Origin: Galbula dea
Lineage: Eukaryota > Chordata > Aves > Piciformes > Galbulidae
DNA length: 64,000 bases
Reading direction: 5' to 3'
Assembly: GCA_013399015.1 (NCBI GenBank)
Contig: VWZX01006705.1
Span: forward strand, 698,397 to 762,396
Numbering within the stretch: the stretch's first letter is position 1; each line of letters begins with the position of its first letter. The notes beneath the pieces are model-generated. The model saw nothing but the letters and a program-made list of their open reading frames with translations. It searched no databases and was not told where the DNA came from. Both the position numbers and the translations under genes were made by a program. Of the stretch, positions 39,201 to 47,200 are shown in pieces.

Positions 39201-40650
39201 TAAAGGGATAAGACTTGATGTATCCATGATAAAAACAGCTATACAGAAGCAATGGCCCACTCAATGCCAACACGGAGACTACAGATAACTCAGCACTCTT
39301 CCACCTCAGCATCCCCAAATTCACCTCTGAAATGAACATGTGTTGACTACAAATCTGCCCATTATTTTTTTTCAAAGTAGGTTCTTTGCATTGTAGTGAA
39401 TTAAGGCACAGAAAAGATTGCAAGGCCAAAGTCCATGCCAATTAGCAAAAACCACTACATTATGAAGATACTGAACAATACATGAAGCGGAATAAAAAGA
39501 AGACATAAGTAACAAGAAATAGTGCATAGCAAATTCCTTTCTTTTCCTCTCCCTCCCAAAATCACTGAATCATAGAACCACTAAGACTGAAAAAGACCTC
39601 TAAGATCACCAAAGTCCAACTCTCGACCCAACACCACCACACTCACTAAACCATGCTGTGAACTGCCACATCCCAGTAATTGCAGGGCACAAATTCAAGG
39701 GACAGCACTCTTAATACACCAACAAATTTAACAGGCAACATGTGCCCGCTCTTACTTGTGGCTGGGAAGGTTACTGGCTGTCGTGGGCTCGGCTATCATT
39801 TCCACTACATTATTTCAGCAGCACAGACAGCAAGCTAACACCAGCAGCACCACTCCTGAGGAAATTTCACCAAGGTCGGGGAGCGTCAGAATCTTTAACA
39901 AAGCTTTGGCTCCGGTGGGCGAAGCAGCAGCCAAAAACTGTCAAGAAAAAGAAAACGAGAAGTTAACTCCAGGCAGCTCCTTTAAAATCAAGTTAGAAAG
40001 GTCCCGGCAAAGCCAAGCCGCAGGATGGGATGCAACTGCTAGAAATAAATTAATTTCCGGAGAGGAGATTTGGGATGTGCGAATGCTGCACCTGGCAGAA
40101 GCCCTGATGAGGCAGCACGTAGCAAGCTACCTGTCGTCAGAGAGCCGTCCGGGACTGCACGGCCTGCTTAACCTCCTGTCCCTCGAGCAGACCCCCACAA
40201 AGACGGTGGCACTGCGCCCCGTTTTCCCATCCCGGCCAGGCCGTCTCAGAGATGTCTCCGCTGCCGCAAGGGGATGTAACAAGACGCCTGCGGCAGACCA
40301 GCCCGGGACGAACGCAACCCTCACCGTACAAATACGCACAGAGGAATACAGCCACGAACTGGAGGCGGTAACTGCTACGCCCTGTCACCGGCACCGGCAC
40401 CGGCAGCGGGCGCGGCCCATTCCTCGGCGGCGGCGGGACGAAGGATGCGCGCGCGCGAGGCCCGCCACTCACCTGTCGCGAGGACGTGCTCCCCAGGCCC
40501 AACCGCACGCCGGCACCGCCCCCCTCGGATGCCCTCCTCCTCCCTCTGGGGCGCTCGCGCTCCCCTGCCGCACGCAGCAGCGACCCAAGCCCGGACCCGG
40601 GGCTCGTGCCCAGTGTCAATCACGGCTGTCTCTAGGAGCCACCCGGCCTA
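104..40650 (-). CDS. STAG3: Cohesin subunit SA/STAG, STAG3-like (partial gene, 22 coding exons)
   Basis: Subunit of the cohesin ring that binds the RAD21/REC8 kleisin; STAG3 is the meiosis-specific member in vertebrates. Twenty-two exons with GT-AG borders and continuous phase were read on the minus strand: 35461-35545, 34316-34462, 32793-32889, 31738-31814, 28700-28904, 27449-27609, 26110-26183, 25573-25696, 21031-21129, 18935-19014, 11475-11582, 9943-10126, 8984-9101, 7859-7962, 7346-7438, 7142-7231, 5942-6145, 4429-4505, 3844-3931, 2746-2823, 979-1071 and 104-266. They give about 849 codons colinear with STAG proteins, including the stromalin conservative domain. The family choice rests on STAG3-type words (DSLWDWAG, LPQLLAK, HDLTRWNLY, ILPALQC), although other stretches read like STAG1/2 (SVVDDW, NLLQIPQYYDL). 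The initiator exon was not identified and the C-terminus lies left of the window. STAG membership is near certain; the paralogue call is less so. Confidence 0.85.
979..1071 (-). CDS. STAG3: STAG3-like exon 21
   Basis: 93 nt, phase 0 to 0, encoding ETPSALRRELRHFSHICMCL... and LNHKEKDVREK. Matches the family pattern LxxLRxxxxxFxxxCQxCLSxVxxxxxEQ at moderate similarity. The acceptor is tgtttttag and the donor AAAAG|gtttgtg. Confidence 0.85.
1072..3843. other. STAG3-like introns around exon 20
   Basis: AT-rich intron sequence interrupted only by exon 20 (2746-2823). No repeat family, RNA gene or other coding segment was recognised; the short open frames here match nothing known and lack phase-compatible splice sites. 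Confidence 0.6.
2746..2823 (-). CDS. STAG3: STAG3-like exon 20
   Basis: 78 nt, phase 0 to 0, encoding MILPALQCTYFSLLWQLASA... and SENSPK. Resembles STAG3 VILPALxxxYFSILWxL and STAG2 VVQALQCSHYSILWQL. The acceptor is atttgcag and the donor CCCAAG|gttggc. Confidence 0.92.
3844..3931 (-). CDS. STAG3: STAG3-like exon 19
   Basis: 88 nt. With the split codon it reads NAHDLTRWNLYDKTLRLLVF... and EMEHGSLPFL. HDLTRWxLY is the STAG3-type form. The acceptor is atttgcag and the donor TTCTG|gtgagt. Confidence 0.92.
4429..4505 (-). CDS. STAG3: STAG3-like exon 18
   Basis: 77 nt encoding EEGFCMDEGEVSQIHSALRR and VAAFH. Corresponds to the acidic linker plus DEVYNLxxTLKRLxxFxNxHDL of the family. The donor is CATAA|gtgagatg. 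Confidence 0.9.
5942..6145 (-). CDS. STAG3: STAG3-like exon 17
   Basis: 204 nt, phase 0 to 0, encoding HLDALLREVKEIVTKHSDMS..., ...LEASSRTYYILCSEE and ...ARTQLIDELMGQLNQLL... Matches the family segment HLxxLLxxxxxVVxKHxxxxVLEAxxxxxxxLCxxExxxxxRxDxARSQLxD. The donor is CAAAAG|gtgagt. Confidence 0.96.
7142..7231 (-). CDS. STAG3: STAG3-like exon 16
   Basis: 90 nt encoding YSTDAQKVANLLQIPQYYDL... and DVYSVGHLEK. Nearly identical in pattern to STAG1/2 YSADAEKVxNLLQIPQYFDLEIYSTGRxEK. The donor is GAGAAG|gtgaat. Confidence 0.95.
7346..7438 (-). CDS. STAG3: STAG3-like exon 15
   Basis: 93 nt, phase 0 to 0, encoding ILSVKEKRIQLEDCTKITEH... and FIMVLPQLLAK. Family pattern LTxKERKTQxDDRxKLTEHxIxxLPxLL(A/S)K; LLAK is the STAG3 form. 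The acceptor ttatctgcag was chosen over the nearer tctgtcag because the latter opens on TAA. Confidence 0.93.
7859..7962 (-). CDS. STAG3: STAG3-like exon 14
   Basis: 104 nt encoding ALSDAHESVLVEIILATVRE... and AAEGHPPVGRGAAKK. EGHPPVGR is a family signature. The donor AAAAAA|gtcagtgc is weak (no G before GT) but is the only one that keeps phase with exon 15. Confidence 0.9.
8350..8415 (-). repeat. CR1 LINE 3'-end fragment
   Basis: The text tcatagaatcatagattggt followed by ttgggttggaagagac is the reverse complement of the CR1 3' terminus. Short relic in a STAG3-like intron; its inner boundary is approximate. Confidence 0.85.
8520..8662 (+). repeat. CR1 LINE 3'-end fragment
   Basis: Starts with ccctggaggtttttaac (CR1 ORF2 end and 3' UTR), continues through ggactagatgatcttgaggg and tcccttccaatcat, and ends in attctgtgattctgtg repeats. 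Oriented opposite to the CR1 relic about 100 bp to its left. Confidence 0.9.
8984..9101 (-). CDS. STAG3: STAG3-like exon 13
   Basis: 118 nt encoding LHKHVAYLIDSLWDWAGKLL... and KDWECMTTLLLQNTEGNGE. DSLWDxAG is closer to STAG3 than to STAG1/2 (DSLWESSQ), while KDWECMT is shared with STAG1/2. The donor is GAAG|gtgggtaag. Confidence 0.95.
9943..10126 (-). CDS. STAG3: STAG3-like exon 12
   Basis: 184 nt encoding INVTLANELEGESDRTGL..., a Gly/Glu-rich variable stretch, and ...LKRLICFFLKSE. The last part matches the family LxRxLxxFFxESELHxHAAYLVDSLW block continued in exon 13. The acceptor (cttgacag) has a weak pyrimidine tract, but phase is exact at both ends. Confidence 0.87.
11475..11582 (-). CDS. 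STAG3: STAG3-like exon 11
   Basis: 108 nt encoding NCEDVLSAEDCEMLYQLVYT... and ...LAVAAGEFLYK. Matches EVLTAEDCExVYxLVYxxHRxxAxAAGEFLYKK. The acceptor is tttgcctag and the donor AAAAG|gtatctc. Confidence 0.96.
11583..18934. other. Large STAG3-like intron between exons 10 and 11
   Basis: 7.35 kb intron. STAG proteins have no residues missing between exons 10 and 11, so no exon is expected. A locally GC-richer patch lies at about 18,515-18,640. No CR1, tRNA or other recognisable repeat was identified. Confidence 0.65.
18935..19014 (-). CDS. STAG3: STAG3-like exon 10
   Basis: 80 nt encoding DRIVSMPLDKDHEVAVQAMK and LLMLMS. Matches DRIVSMxxDKEYDVAVEAxxLL. The donor CA|gtaaat must be used because the next in-frame codon is TAA; the split codon completes correctly as Gln with exon 11. 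Confidence 0.93.
21031..21129 (-). CDS. STAG3: STAG3-like exon 9
   Basis: 99 nt, phase 0 to 0, encoding QAEVRLKCLLGLQGIYSRKE... and ...MDLFTSRFK. Family pattern EVRLKCxxALxGLYxxxxLxxxLELFTxRFK. The donor is TTCAAG|gtaaat. Confidence 0.95.
21130..25572. other. STAG3-like intron between exons 8 and 9
   Basis: 4.4 kb intron. No exon is missing by protein alignment. Its outstanding content is the long inverted repeat at 22,965-23,151, entered separately. Confidence 0.65.
22965..23151. repeat. Long perfect inverted repeat (75-bp arms, 37-bp loop)
   Basis: The left arm 22965-23039 begins tatcctgaaaatgtgcttgc and ends caggcaggtattttg. The right arm 23077-23151 begins caaaatacctgcctgtttgg and ends its reverse complement (caagcacattttcaggata). 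Every base read pairs. The spacer is 23040-23076. It lies inside a STAG3-like intron and its transcript would fold into a 75-bp duplex. It does not resemble CR1. Confidence 0.97.
25573..25696 (-). CDS. STAG3: STAG3-like exon 8 (stromalin conservative domain)
   Basis: 124 nt encoding DVIPEIRATCIEEIGSWIKT... and ...FLNDSYLKYLGWMLYDK. This is the core of the stromalin conservative domain (EIRAxCIEEIGxW, DSYLKYxGWxLxD). The donor is GATAAG|gtaaag. Confidence 0.97.
26110..26183 (-). CDS. STAG3: STAG3-like exon 7
   Basis: 74 nt encoding YEHKLLEIRNMMNAIFKGTF and LKRYR. NMMNAIFKGxFxxRYR is the lead-in to the stromalin conservative domain. The donor is TACCG|gtaagaac; leaves in phase 2. Confidence 0.95.
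27449..27609 (-). CDS. STAG3: STAG3-like exon 6
   Basis: 161 nt encoding AMKLLTAFVSVRLNLDVNKH... and ...RLNQLERKRKEVRQ. Corresponds to the family AMKLMTALVxVALxLxxxxxNxQRQYExE segment and the charged helix after it. The donor is AGGCAG|gtgatg. Confidence 0.95.
28700..28904 (-). CDS. STAG3: STAG3-like exon 5
   Basis: 205 nt encoding ENEDYPLVRTGPYWKKFKTN..., ...DTVISLLTGLADSMVRAFRH and TSTLA. One of the most conserved STAG segments (YPL...GPxWKKF; SLLTGLxDSxVRAFRHTSTLA). The acceptor is atgtgcag and the donor GGCAG|gtaaaat. Confidence 0.97.
31738..31814 (-). CDS. STAG3: STAG3-like exon 4
   Basis: 77 nt. Joined to exon 3 it reads SGCQGMVTAEMFQSLCKK..., then KRKMTETFDE. It matches the family segment G(V/I)VTxEMFxxM...MTEEFDE. 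The donor is GATGAG|gtaggc. Confidence 0.95.
32793..32889 (-). CDS. STAG3: STAG3-like exon 3
   Basis: 97 nt encoding SVVDDWVEAYKQDRNVALL... and ...INFFIQCSGCQ, the classic STAG helix following AMQ. The acceptor is ttctag and the donor CAAG|gtaattta. Leaves in phase 1. Confidence 0.95.
34316..34462 (-). CDS. STAG3: STAG3-like exon 2
   Basis: 147 nt, phase 0 to 0. A basic, Ser/Arg-rich stretch (RRSSSSRRRVSQL) precedes VTLFEVVSMGKQAMQ, which matches the conserved family start of the folded region (VTLFEVVKxGKSAMQ). The donor is ATGCAG|gtatttc. Confidence 0.9.
34752..35112 (-). repeat. CR1 LINE, 3' part with ORF2 C-terminus
   Basis: Begins (as its 3' end) with tagaatcatagaatagaatc and ggttggaagggacctc. 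An uninterrupted minus-strand frame at 34851-35096 encodes FFTQRVVRHWNRLPREVVEA..., the usual C-terminal end of CR1 reverse transcriptase ORF2. The intact frame suggests a fairly young insertion. It sits in the intron between STAG3-like exons 1 and 2. Confidence 0.95.
35461..35545 (-). CDS. STAG3: STAG3-like coding exon 1 of those found (N-terminal tail)
   Basis: The acceptor is tatgcttcag and the donor CACCA|gtaagtgg. The exon encodes ENSVLDETVPESSVQN... ending GNLKAP. It has 85 nt, entering with the third base of a codon and leaving in phase 0. The STAG N-terminal tail is poorly conserved, so support comes from the exact phase match to the next exon. The exon carrying the start codon must lie upstream. 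Confidence 0.65.
35546..39560. other. STAG3-like 5' intron region
   Basis: About 4 kb between the first coding exon found and the CpG island. The initiator exon should be here or in the island. An unassigned minus-strand open stretch lies at 36,188-36,300, and a 17-bp tandem duplication at 37,820-37,853. Otherwise AT-rich intron without recognised elements. Confidence 0.5.
37820..37853. repeat. 17-bp perfect tandem duplication
   Basis: The unit ccaggcatatggaacag occurs twice head to tail with no spacer. Confidence 0.95.
39565..39665 (-). repeat. CR1 LINE 3'-end fragment
   Basis: aatcatagaaccactaagac, aaaaagacctctaagatcac and aaagtccaactctcgaccca fit a diverged CR1 3' end read in reverse, followed by a caccaccacactcactaaacc tail. 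Located just outside the CpG island. Confidence 0.8.
40473..40650 (-). other. STAG3: Probable non-coding first exon of the STAG3-like gene
   Basis: On the minus strand a strong splice donor (GCGACAG followed by gtgagtgg) sits at 40473/40472 inside the CpG island, facing the GTPBP6 start. No reading frame through it matches the STAG N-terminus, and the frame needed to join the 35545 exon shows no ATG nearby, so it is best read as 5' UTR. The 5' boundary near 40,650 is a guess. Confidence 0.5.
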
Positions 40651-40833
40651 TCAGAGAGGGGGATCGCTGTCACGTGGTCCACAACAGCAGGTGGGCGGGG
40701 CGGACGGTACAGGCCTGTGGTGTGCCGGTGCCGTTAGGCTTCCGTAGCGGCCGGGGCGGGGGCGGAAGGACGCGCTCTGTGGCAGTCTTTCCTCGCTCTG
40801 CTCCGCGGAGTGGGTGCTGTCAGCGGCTGTGTG

Positions 40834-41209
40834 ATGGGGCCCGGTCGCCTTTCACAGGCGCTCCTGGTGCGCTGCCAGCGGGCGGTGGCAGCAGCAACTC
40901 TCGGCGCGGCCCGGTGCGCTCGCCCATTTAGCGCCGCCGTTCGCCTGAGGGCTCCCCAGCGGCCACCGGGCAGGGGCGAGTCACTGCGGAGAGGTGGCGG
41001 AGGGGAGTGGAAGGGGGTAGCGGCAGCCGGCGGCGGAGATGAAGAAGAAGAAGAGGAGGAAGAAGAAGATGAAGATGATGATGAAGAGGAGGAGGAGGAG
41101 GAGGAGCTGCTGGGCCCCTCTCCGCTGGCCGTGGGGCCCGGCGCGCAGCGCGTGGCCGTGGTGCACCCGGCTGTCAAGTGGGGCCCGAAGAAGTCGCCGT
41201 TCACCACGG
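40834..41209 (+). CDS. GTPBP6: GTPBP6 exon 1
   Basis: 376 nt from ATG: MGPGRLSQALLVRCQRAVAA..., an acidic run, then QRVAVVHPAVKWGPKKSPFT. VHPxVKWGP is a family hallmark. The donor is ACCACGG|gtgcgtgg, phase 1. Confidence 0.95.
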
Positions 41210-44200
41210 GTGCGTGGCTGTGACGAGGAGGGGGTAGAGGGGCCCGGAACGGGCTCTGCCGGGTGCAGGCCGACCGATGCCGCCAGCCAGCCTAGCCGCT
41301 CTCCGTCTCTCCCGTGTTTCTCGGTTTCCTCATGATCTAGACTTTTACGGTCCGCAGAAATACATGTAGGGAATTAGCGTAAAGTAGACCCCTTATTGCA
41401 GTGGTAAAACTGCAAAATGTTGTTAGGGACAACTACTGATACACAGAGAGAAGCTCTTGGTCGCTGTTTTCCTTTTTAGTAACTTTAAAAGGTGTGGGCT
41501 CAGTGCTTGTCAAATCCCTGCTTTGACTTGTATCTCGGGCCAGCTTTGGGTCTCGGAGAGCAAAATGACTCCGTGTTTTGTGAGTGTTCAGATTGCTTCA
41601 GGAAGCAACCGTTTTCCCTTTATTAGCAGAACGTTAATAGCCTTCAGCCATCAGCTGTGCTGCTTGGCCAGTCAGACAGGAGTCCTTCAGCTTTACGCTT
41701 GCCCAGAAGTTGGCTGTAGAGCAGGAATTCTCTCCTGAGAGTCCACAGAACAGAATGCAGTCAAGATGAGGTCTTGTGTAAGCCCTGGCACAGACTTAGA
41801 AGTGCTTTTATGCAGTTACTTCGCAATGCAGTCGCCAATAATTCCTTTATAAGGACCTTATTTAGCATTGCTGTCTTAGATTTCTTTCAGAAATCCTTGA
41901 AACTAGCTAATTTATATGCTTTAATCATCACATTTAAGATCTATCATGAACTTGATGCTTCTCTGAACGCTTCTGTAGTTGCAAAGTTGTAATAGAAAGG
42001 ATTAAGCATCTTGTAAGCACCCTTAACAAATTGTCACATTGGAAGATGAACCTTTACAGCATTTACATAATTTACATAATCACTCCCATTTTACAACTGA
42101 AAAATAAATAAAATATGAAGGCACCTTTCTGTCCTGATACACAGAAGAATAGCAGTGATCCCTTTCCATTTATTTAGGCCCTCCAGATGAAGAGCCTGAA
42201 GTGTGAAAAAGTGGTTTGGATTGATTGTTGAAACACTACAGGAAATTTGTGCATTTTACAAGGAACACTTAACAGTATAAGGAAAAAGAGGATCATGATT
42301 ATCTTTAAAAATATATTACCTTTGGACCAAGGTAACTTATTTAATACATAAATTGTATTTTTCTATCTAGAGAAACTTGACACAGGTTATGAAAAGAGGG
42401 AACATTTGGCAAATCAAATCTGGATCTCCTAATCTGATCTGGCTGTGAGGTCTTTGTGGTTTCACAAAGTCCTCAAAAATCAGTGCTTTGCCATGTAAAT
42501 GTGGGGGTTTTTTTAAAAAAGTGACTTATGAACCAGAATACAGGATTGGAAATTGCTGATTTTAGCAAGTCTTAAATCAGTGGGGGTCCTTTCTGAATAA
42601 GTAGCAATGAAGTTAACAGCAGGATATGCCATATTAGTAAATATTGCTGCAGAATACCAAAGAATTAATCCTATGTTTTGGTGCTCCTCTGAAATAACAG
42701 TTTATTTTCTAGTCAGTCACTCATCTCACTTGTTGAGGCAAAAAGCTTGATACTTTGTTTGCTGGCAATATAGTTAAAAATTCTTCCAAATCAACAACCA
42801 CAAAAACAAGTTGTACTGACAGAAAGATGCTTTGTGTGATAAAATTGCATCAAACTGGAAGCTTAATTACTCTAATTGCAGTTGAGACATTCTTGTCCTT
42901 GTACTAGATGTTAAAACAAATACCCTAGTAGAATTTCAGTGTCACTTAATCTTTCCCTGCTCATGCACGTACTGTAGTTATTGGAGATCTGAGCAAAGAG
43001 ATGATGGTATACTATAATCCTTTTTTTTTCTTTATTATCTGTTTCTAAAGCTGAGTTACAGATGGCTGAAGCTGTTGCTCTTGTAGATACCCTTCAGAAC
43101 TGGACAGTTTTAGATAAAATAATTATTCCTACAAAAAATCCTGACAAGAAGTTTGTTTTTGGCAAAGGAAACTTCCAAGTTTTGACAGGTAAGGACTAAG
43201 ATTTTTCAGCACTGTATTATTCTAAGTGGAAGACTTCTGCAGCTGAACTGTTTAAGAGCAGGAATGGAGGCTGAAGAGAGGGAGAATTTTGTTTATCCAT
43301 CATACAGATTTGCAAATAAACTTCAGAGAATTATTTTAAGGTTACAAAAATGACACAGAATAGAAATAACCTGTGCTCACTGCAAATGTGTGAGGCAACT
43401 TAATCCCTGTGTTTATGTGATTGACATAAGTGAAACTGGCAGCTGTTCTTGGCATAGTACTAAATTAATGCAGTTACAACTGTATTGTGAACAAAGAGTA
43501 TGGTCCCATTTGGTATTTTAGGAGTATACTGCTCAGTGCAAAATAGTTTTATATGCTGTATATTTTAAAAAGAGAATTGTCATTTAAGACTGTATTTTGC
43601 AATGGTTATCCATCTTTTAGAAAGGATTAAAAAGTTGCCCCATGTGACAGCTGTCTTCTTGAATGTGGAAAGAATATCTTCATTAACAAAGGTAATTCAC
43701 TGTATCAAATCATATTCTTTCTATCAGTATTGTTTGGAAGCTATTGATGGTTAGGAGGACCAGGGTCACTTATTCTTTGCAAATAGTTATCTGTGAAGCC
43801 ACCTGGACTGAGTTTTGTTGAAAGGAGACATAGTTCCTATTTCTATTACATTTGTCCAGTTCATATGTATGTTTTCAGCTCTTGTGCATGAAATTTTCCA
43901 TCAGCCTAATAGCCATTTAGTATAGAGTCTGCTCCTGCATTTGCCACTGACCCTGCTTAAAATGTTGGGAAAGTTACTCAAGGTCTTTTTCACACAATAG
44001 AGGTGATAACACAGCTTCTGTTATGAAGAATGTCAACATTTTGGATTAGCTCTATGCACAAGTTTCTGTACATACGTGGATAGTGTAGTTATTTTCCTGT
44101 AGTTCTGTGGATGCTGTATTGTATTTTGAATATGAAGTATAAATTCAGAGCAAGCTTATATTTCAGTGTTTCACATATTTAAACTTCCATTCCTAACCCT

Positions 44201-47200
44201 TAAAAAGAAATTCTGTTTTAAATGGGTGGCTTACACTGAGAGGAGGAGCGTGCTTCACTTTTTTTTTTTTTTCCTGGCAGTAAAACAACTGGTGCATGAA
44301 CTATAGGTGCTCTTTGAAAAGCTTAGACACACTGAAATAAACACTACTTAGGTTTTTCTTGCAGGCAGAGCATCACACAGGGTGTAAAGTGCATGCAAAC
44401 TTTGAAAGCAAAATATTAATGCTTTGCTGATAGTTTTGATTGCTTTGAAAAAAACAGTCAGTTTCTCTCATAGGTAATTATATTGAGCACTTCAGTTTAC
44501 TGATGAAGTTGAAAGTGTTACATTTCAAGTTCCTAGGTTTTATTCCCTAATTTATTGCATGAGTTCTTTTAGTACCAGATGCACTCAAAAAAAATCCTTG
44601 TCACAAATCTAGATCTTAAGAGTGAGTTAACAGGGCTGATTCAAGAAACTGAGAACACGTACAAAACACAAGCATTCTGGATTTTAGAGATGGCAGAAGG
44701 AAACTACTGCATACTTTTAAGTGTATTTTGCCGAACTAGAGAAATGGTGGCAGATTTTGTTTGGGTTTTGGTTGCCTGGTTTGGGGTTTTTTAAGTACTT
44801 TGTGAAAAGCTGATTAACCACTGAGATATTTGATTCTGAGATATGCTGTAAGAGCTGTATGTCAGAATCCATTTATCTGTTAACAGAATCTGGCTGTAAG
44901 CCAGAAGGATTCTGACTGAATTTGATGGGCCTAGACCTCAACTTCTACCTTGTTAAACTCTCTTTATCACCTTTCTTTGTGATCAACCAAATTTTGCATT
45001 AGTGTGCTCCTAATTGTTGCCTATCCATTGAAATGGAATCTTGAGATCCTCTCGAGTGCAAGTGTCCATCAGCTAACTGTAACTGTAGTGCTGTGTAGGA
45101 ATTGAGCTACTGGTGCTATGAGTGACAGAAAACATCTAGCTTATTTTGTTTTACATGGCTAAAGAGAGAACTAGAAGATGCTTGGGGCGTGAAAGTCTTT
45201 GACAGATACACAGTTGTGCTTCACATTTTCCGTTGTAACGCCCGGACCAAAGAAGCAAAACTTCAGATAGCATTGGCTGAAATTCCACTTCTCAGGTACC
45301 TTGAGCTGTGCAAATCACATGCTGCTATTTACCTATTTTAGTGACTGTTACAGTCACTAAAATGGCAATGCTGTACTGTAAAGAAGAACAACACTTTCAG
45401 TGCTTGCATAGTATGCTCTGTGATTGATTAAGAGCATAGAAATACTTCCTGTCATTTGTTTAAGCTTCTGCAGTGCTGACAGGCAAAATGAGAAAAGTGT
45501 TCAATAGATAATCTTACAAAATATATTACTCATGAAAAGGTCTCAGTTCTTCCCAATGCAGAAGATGGATTGCAAGAAAATGTAGAAACTGGATATGTGT
45601 CCCATATATCATATTGATGGATTTAATCCATCCCTTTTTTTTAAGGAAAGCTATAAACAAGGAAGACTAAAAGCATTAATTTATATCTGAATTTTCCACA
45701 TTTCTGCATTACATGGCACAGAAATATTTGCACATGGCAGTTGGTGCAAATTGCATAGATGTATCAGAGGCATCTTTGGCTCTCTGAAATTTCAGAATAT
45801 CCTATAATTTGCTAAGACAGTTGAGGAGCCAGGAAAATCTGGAGTCTTTTTCACCAGGCTTCTCACTATGAGCAGGTTTTATTTAGAGCTCTGTGATTTA
45901 GTGGTTTTATTATCCTACTAGAATATCACTACTGCTTCACATTTGTGAAGTGTTTTAGGGTAGTTTGATTAAAGAAAATAGCTTCTAATTAACTGTTACT
46001 CCACTGCCAGGTCAAATCTGAAAAATGAGGTGTCTCAGCTAGATCAGCAGAGAGGTGGATCAAAATATGTCATGGGCTCAGGTAAAGTCTAAATACTCTC
46101 ATAGCCTTTAAGCAAATTTATTTGCATCATATGTTATCTGGAGGGGGCCGTGAGGAAAAACTACTGCATCTAATTAAGTGAACATACAGTATTTTGTTGG
46201 AAAGTTACTTAAATAATAAAGTTTTGGCTCTGTAAGTGGCCGTGGACAGACTGTTTGCTGTCACAGGGGTTTATCATAAAGGGTACATGGTTATTCTTGA
46301 GTGCTTAGCATATGTTTTAATAATTACTTATCATTCTGACTCTTAGGCAAGAATAATAGTTTTAGTTGCTTACTTACAACTTCATACACCCTAGTGCTAA
46401 CTCAATCCACATCACTTGGTTTTCTGTTTCTCTGGCAGACTATTGTGCCAAGTATTAATTTATATTTTTCAGGTGAAACATTCCTGGAGACACAGACTCG
46501 TATCCTGAAAGAAAAAGAACTTAAAATTAAGAATGCCCTGGAGAAACTAAGAAGAAAAAGATCTTTACTTAGAAGTCAGCGCAGAAAACGCGAGTTTCCC
46601 ATTATCTCAGTAATGGGCTACACTAATTGTGGTAAGCACAACCTTAGGAAATTGTAACACAAAAGAGCTTACACTGTCTAATTTTCAATTAGAAACTCTA
46701 GCCAGAATCTCATTGCAGTGTGAATAGGCTTTGTCTTTTAATTAAATTGTGTAATGAATATATGGCAATTAGGATTGAGTTAGGAAAGCAAATCATGCTT
46801 GTTGTAGTTAGATACCTTTTTTTTTCCATTCTTGAAGACATGTTCTGGAGAAATGTCTTGAATGTCTAGCACTTATTGTGCCAGACAGATTTTCTATATA
46901 GTGCTGAAGACTGTACTGTTAGTCTCTTTGTAAGAATCTCTACAACTTCCTCAGAATGGGTAGAGGAAAGGACACAGGTGTCTAGGTCACTATAAAGGCT
47001 TGAGAGGCATTTTGCAGCATAGCTTCACTTCCAGACATGGCCTTAAATCCAAATGCAAGTTATACAAGTTAAGTCTGTCTTTGGATTTCCTAGCATCATA
47101 CAGAGAAAGAATCATAATCTAGATTTAAATTAGTGAAGTAGACAAGAAAAGGTAAGTTAAATCATACAACTGACCTGAGCCTTGCAAATTAAGTTTTTAC

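Larger units (their letters stand above)
40050..41290. promoter_or_regulatory. CpG island, shared bidirectional promoter of STAG3-like and GTPBP6
   Basis: The only long CpG-dense, GC-rich tract in the window. It contains the STAG3-like donor at 40473 (minus) and the GTPBP6 start at 40834 (plus), 361 bp apart. Visible elements are an E-box CACGTG at 40671-40676, a GC box gggcgggg at 40693-40700, and a GGCGGGA (E2F-like) at 40432-40438. No TATA box lies between the two genes, as is usual for CpG-island promoters. Bidirectionality is inferred from the layout. Confidence 0.8.

Noticed and set aside
40127..40623. Minus-strand frames of 70-160 codons in the CpG island as the STAG N-terminus
   Set aside because: Arg/Ala/Pro-rich composition typical of GC-rich non-coding DNA; frames reach the donor at 40473 in phase 0 or 1, whereas phase 2 is needed.
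40810..40833. GTG at 40810 as the GTPBP6 start
   Set aside because: The in-frame ATG at 40834 has a strong context and starts a presequence-like peptide; non-ATG initiation is not needed.
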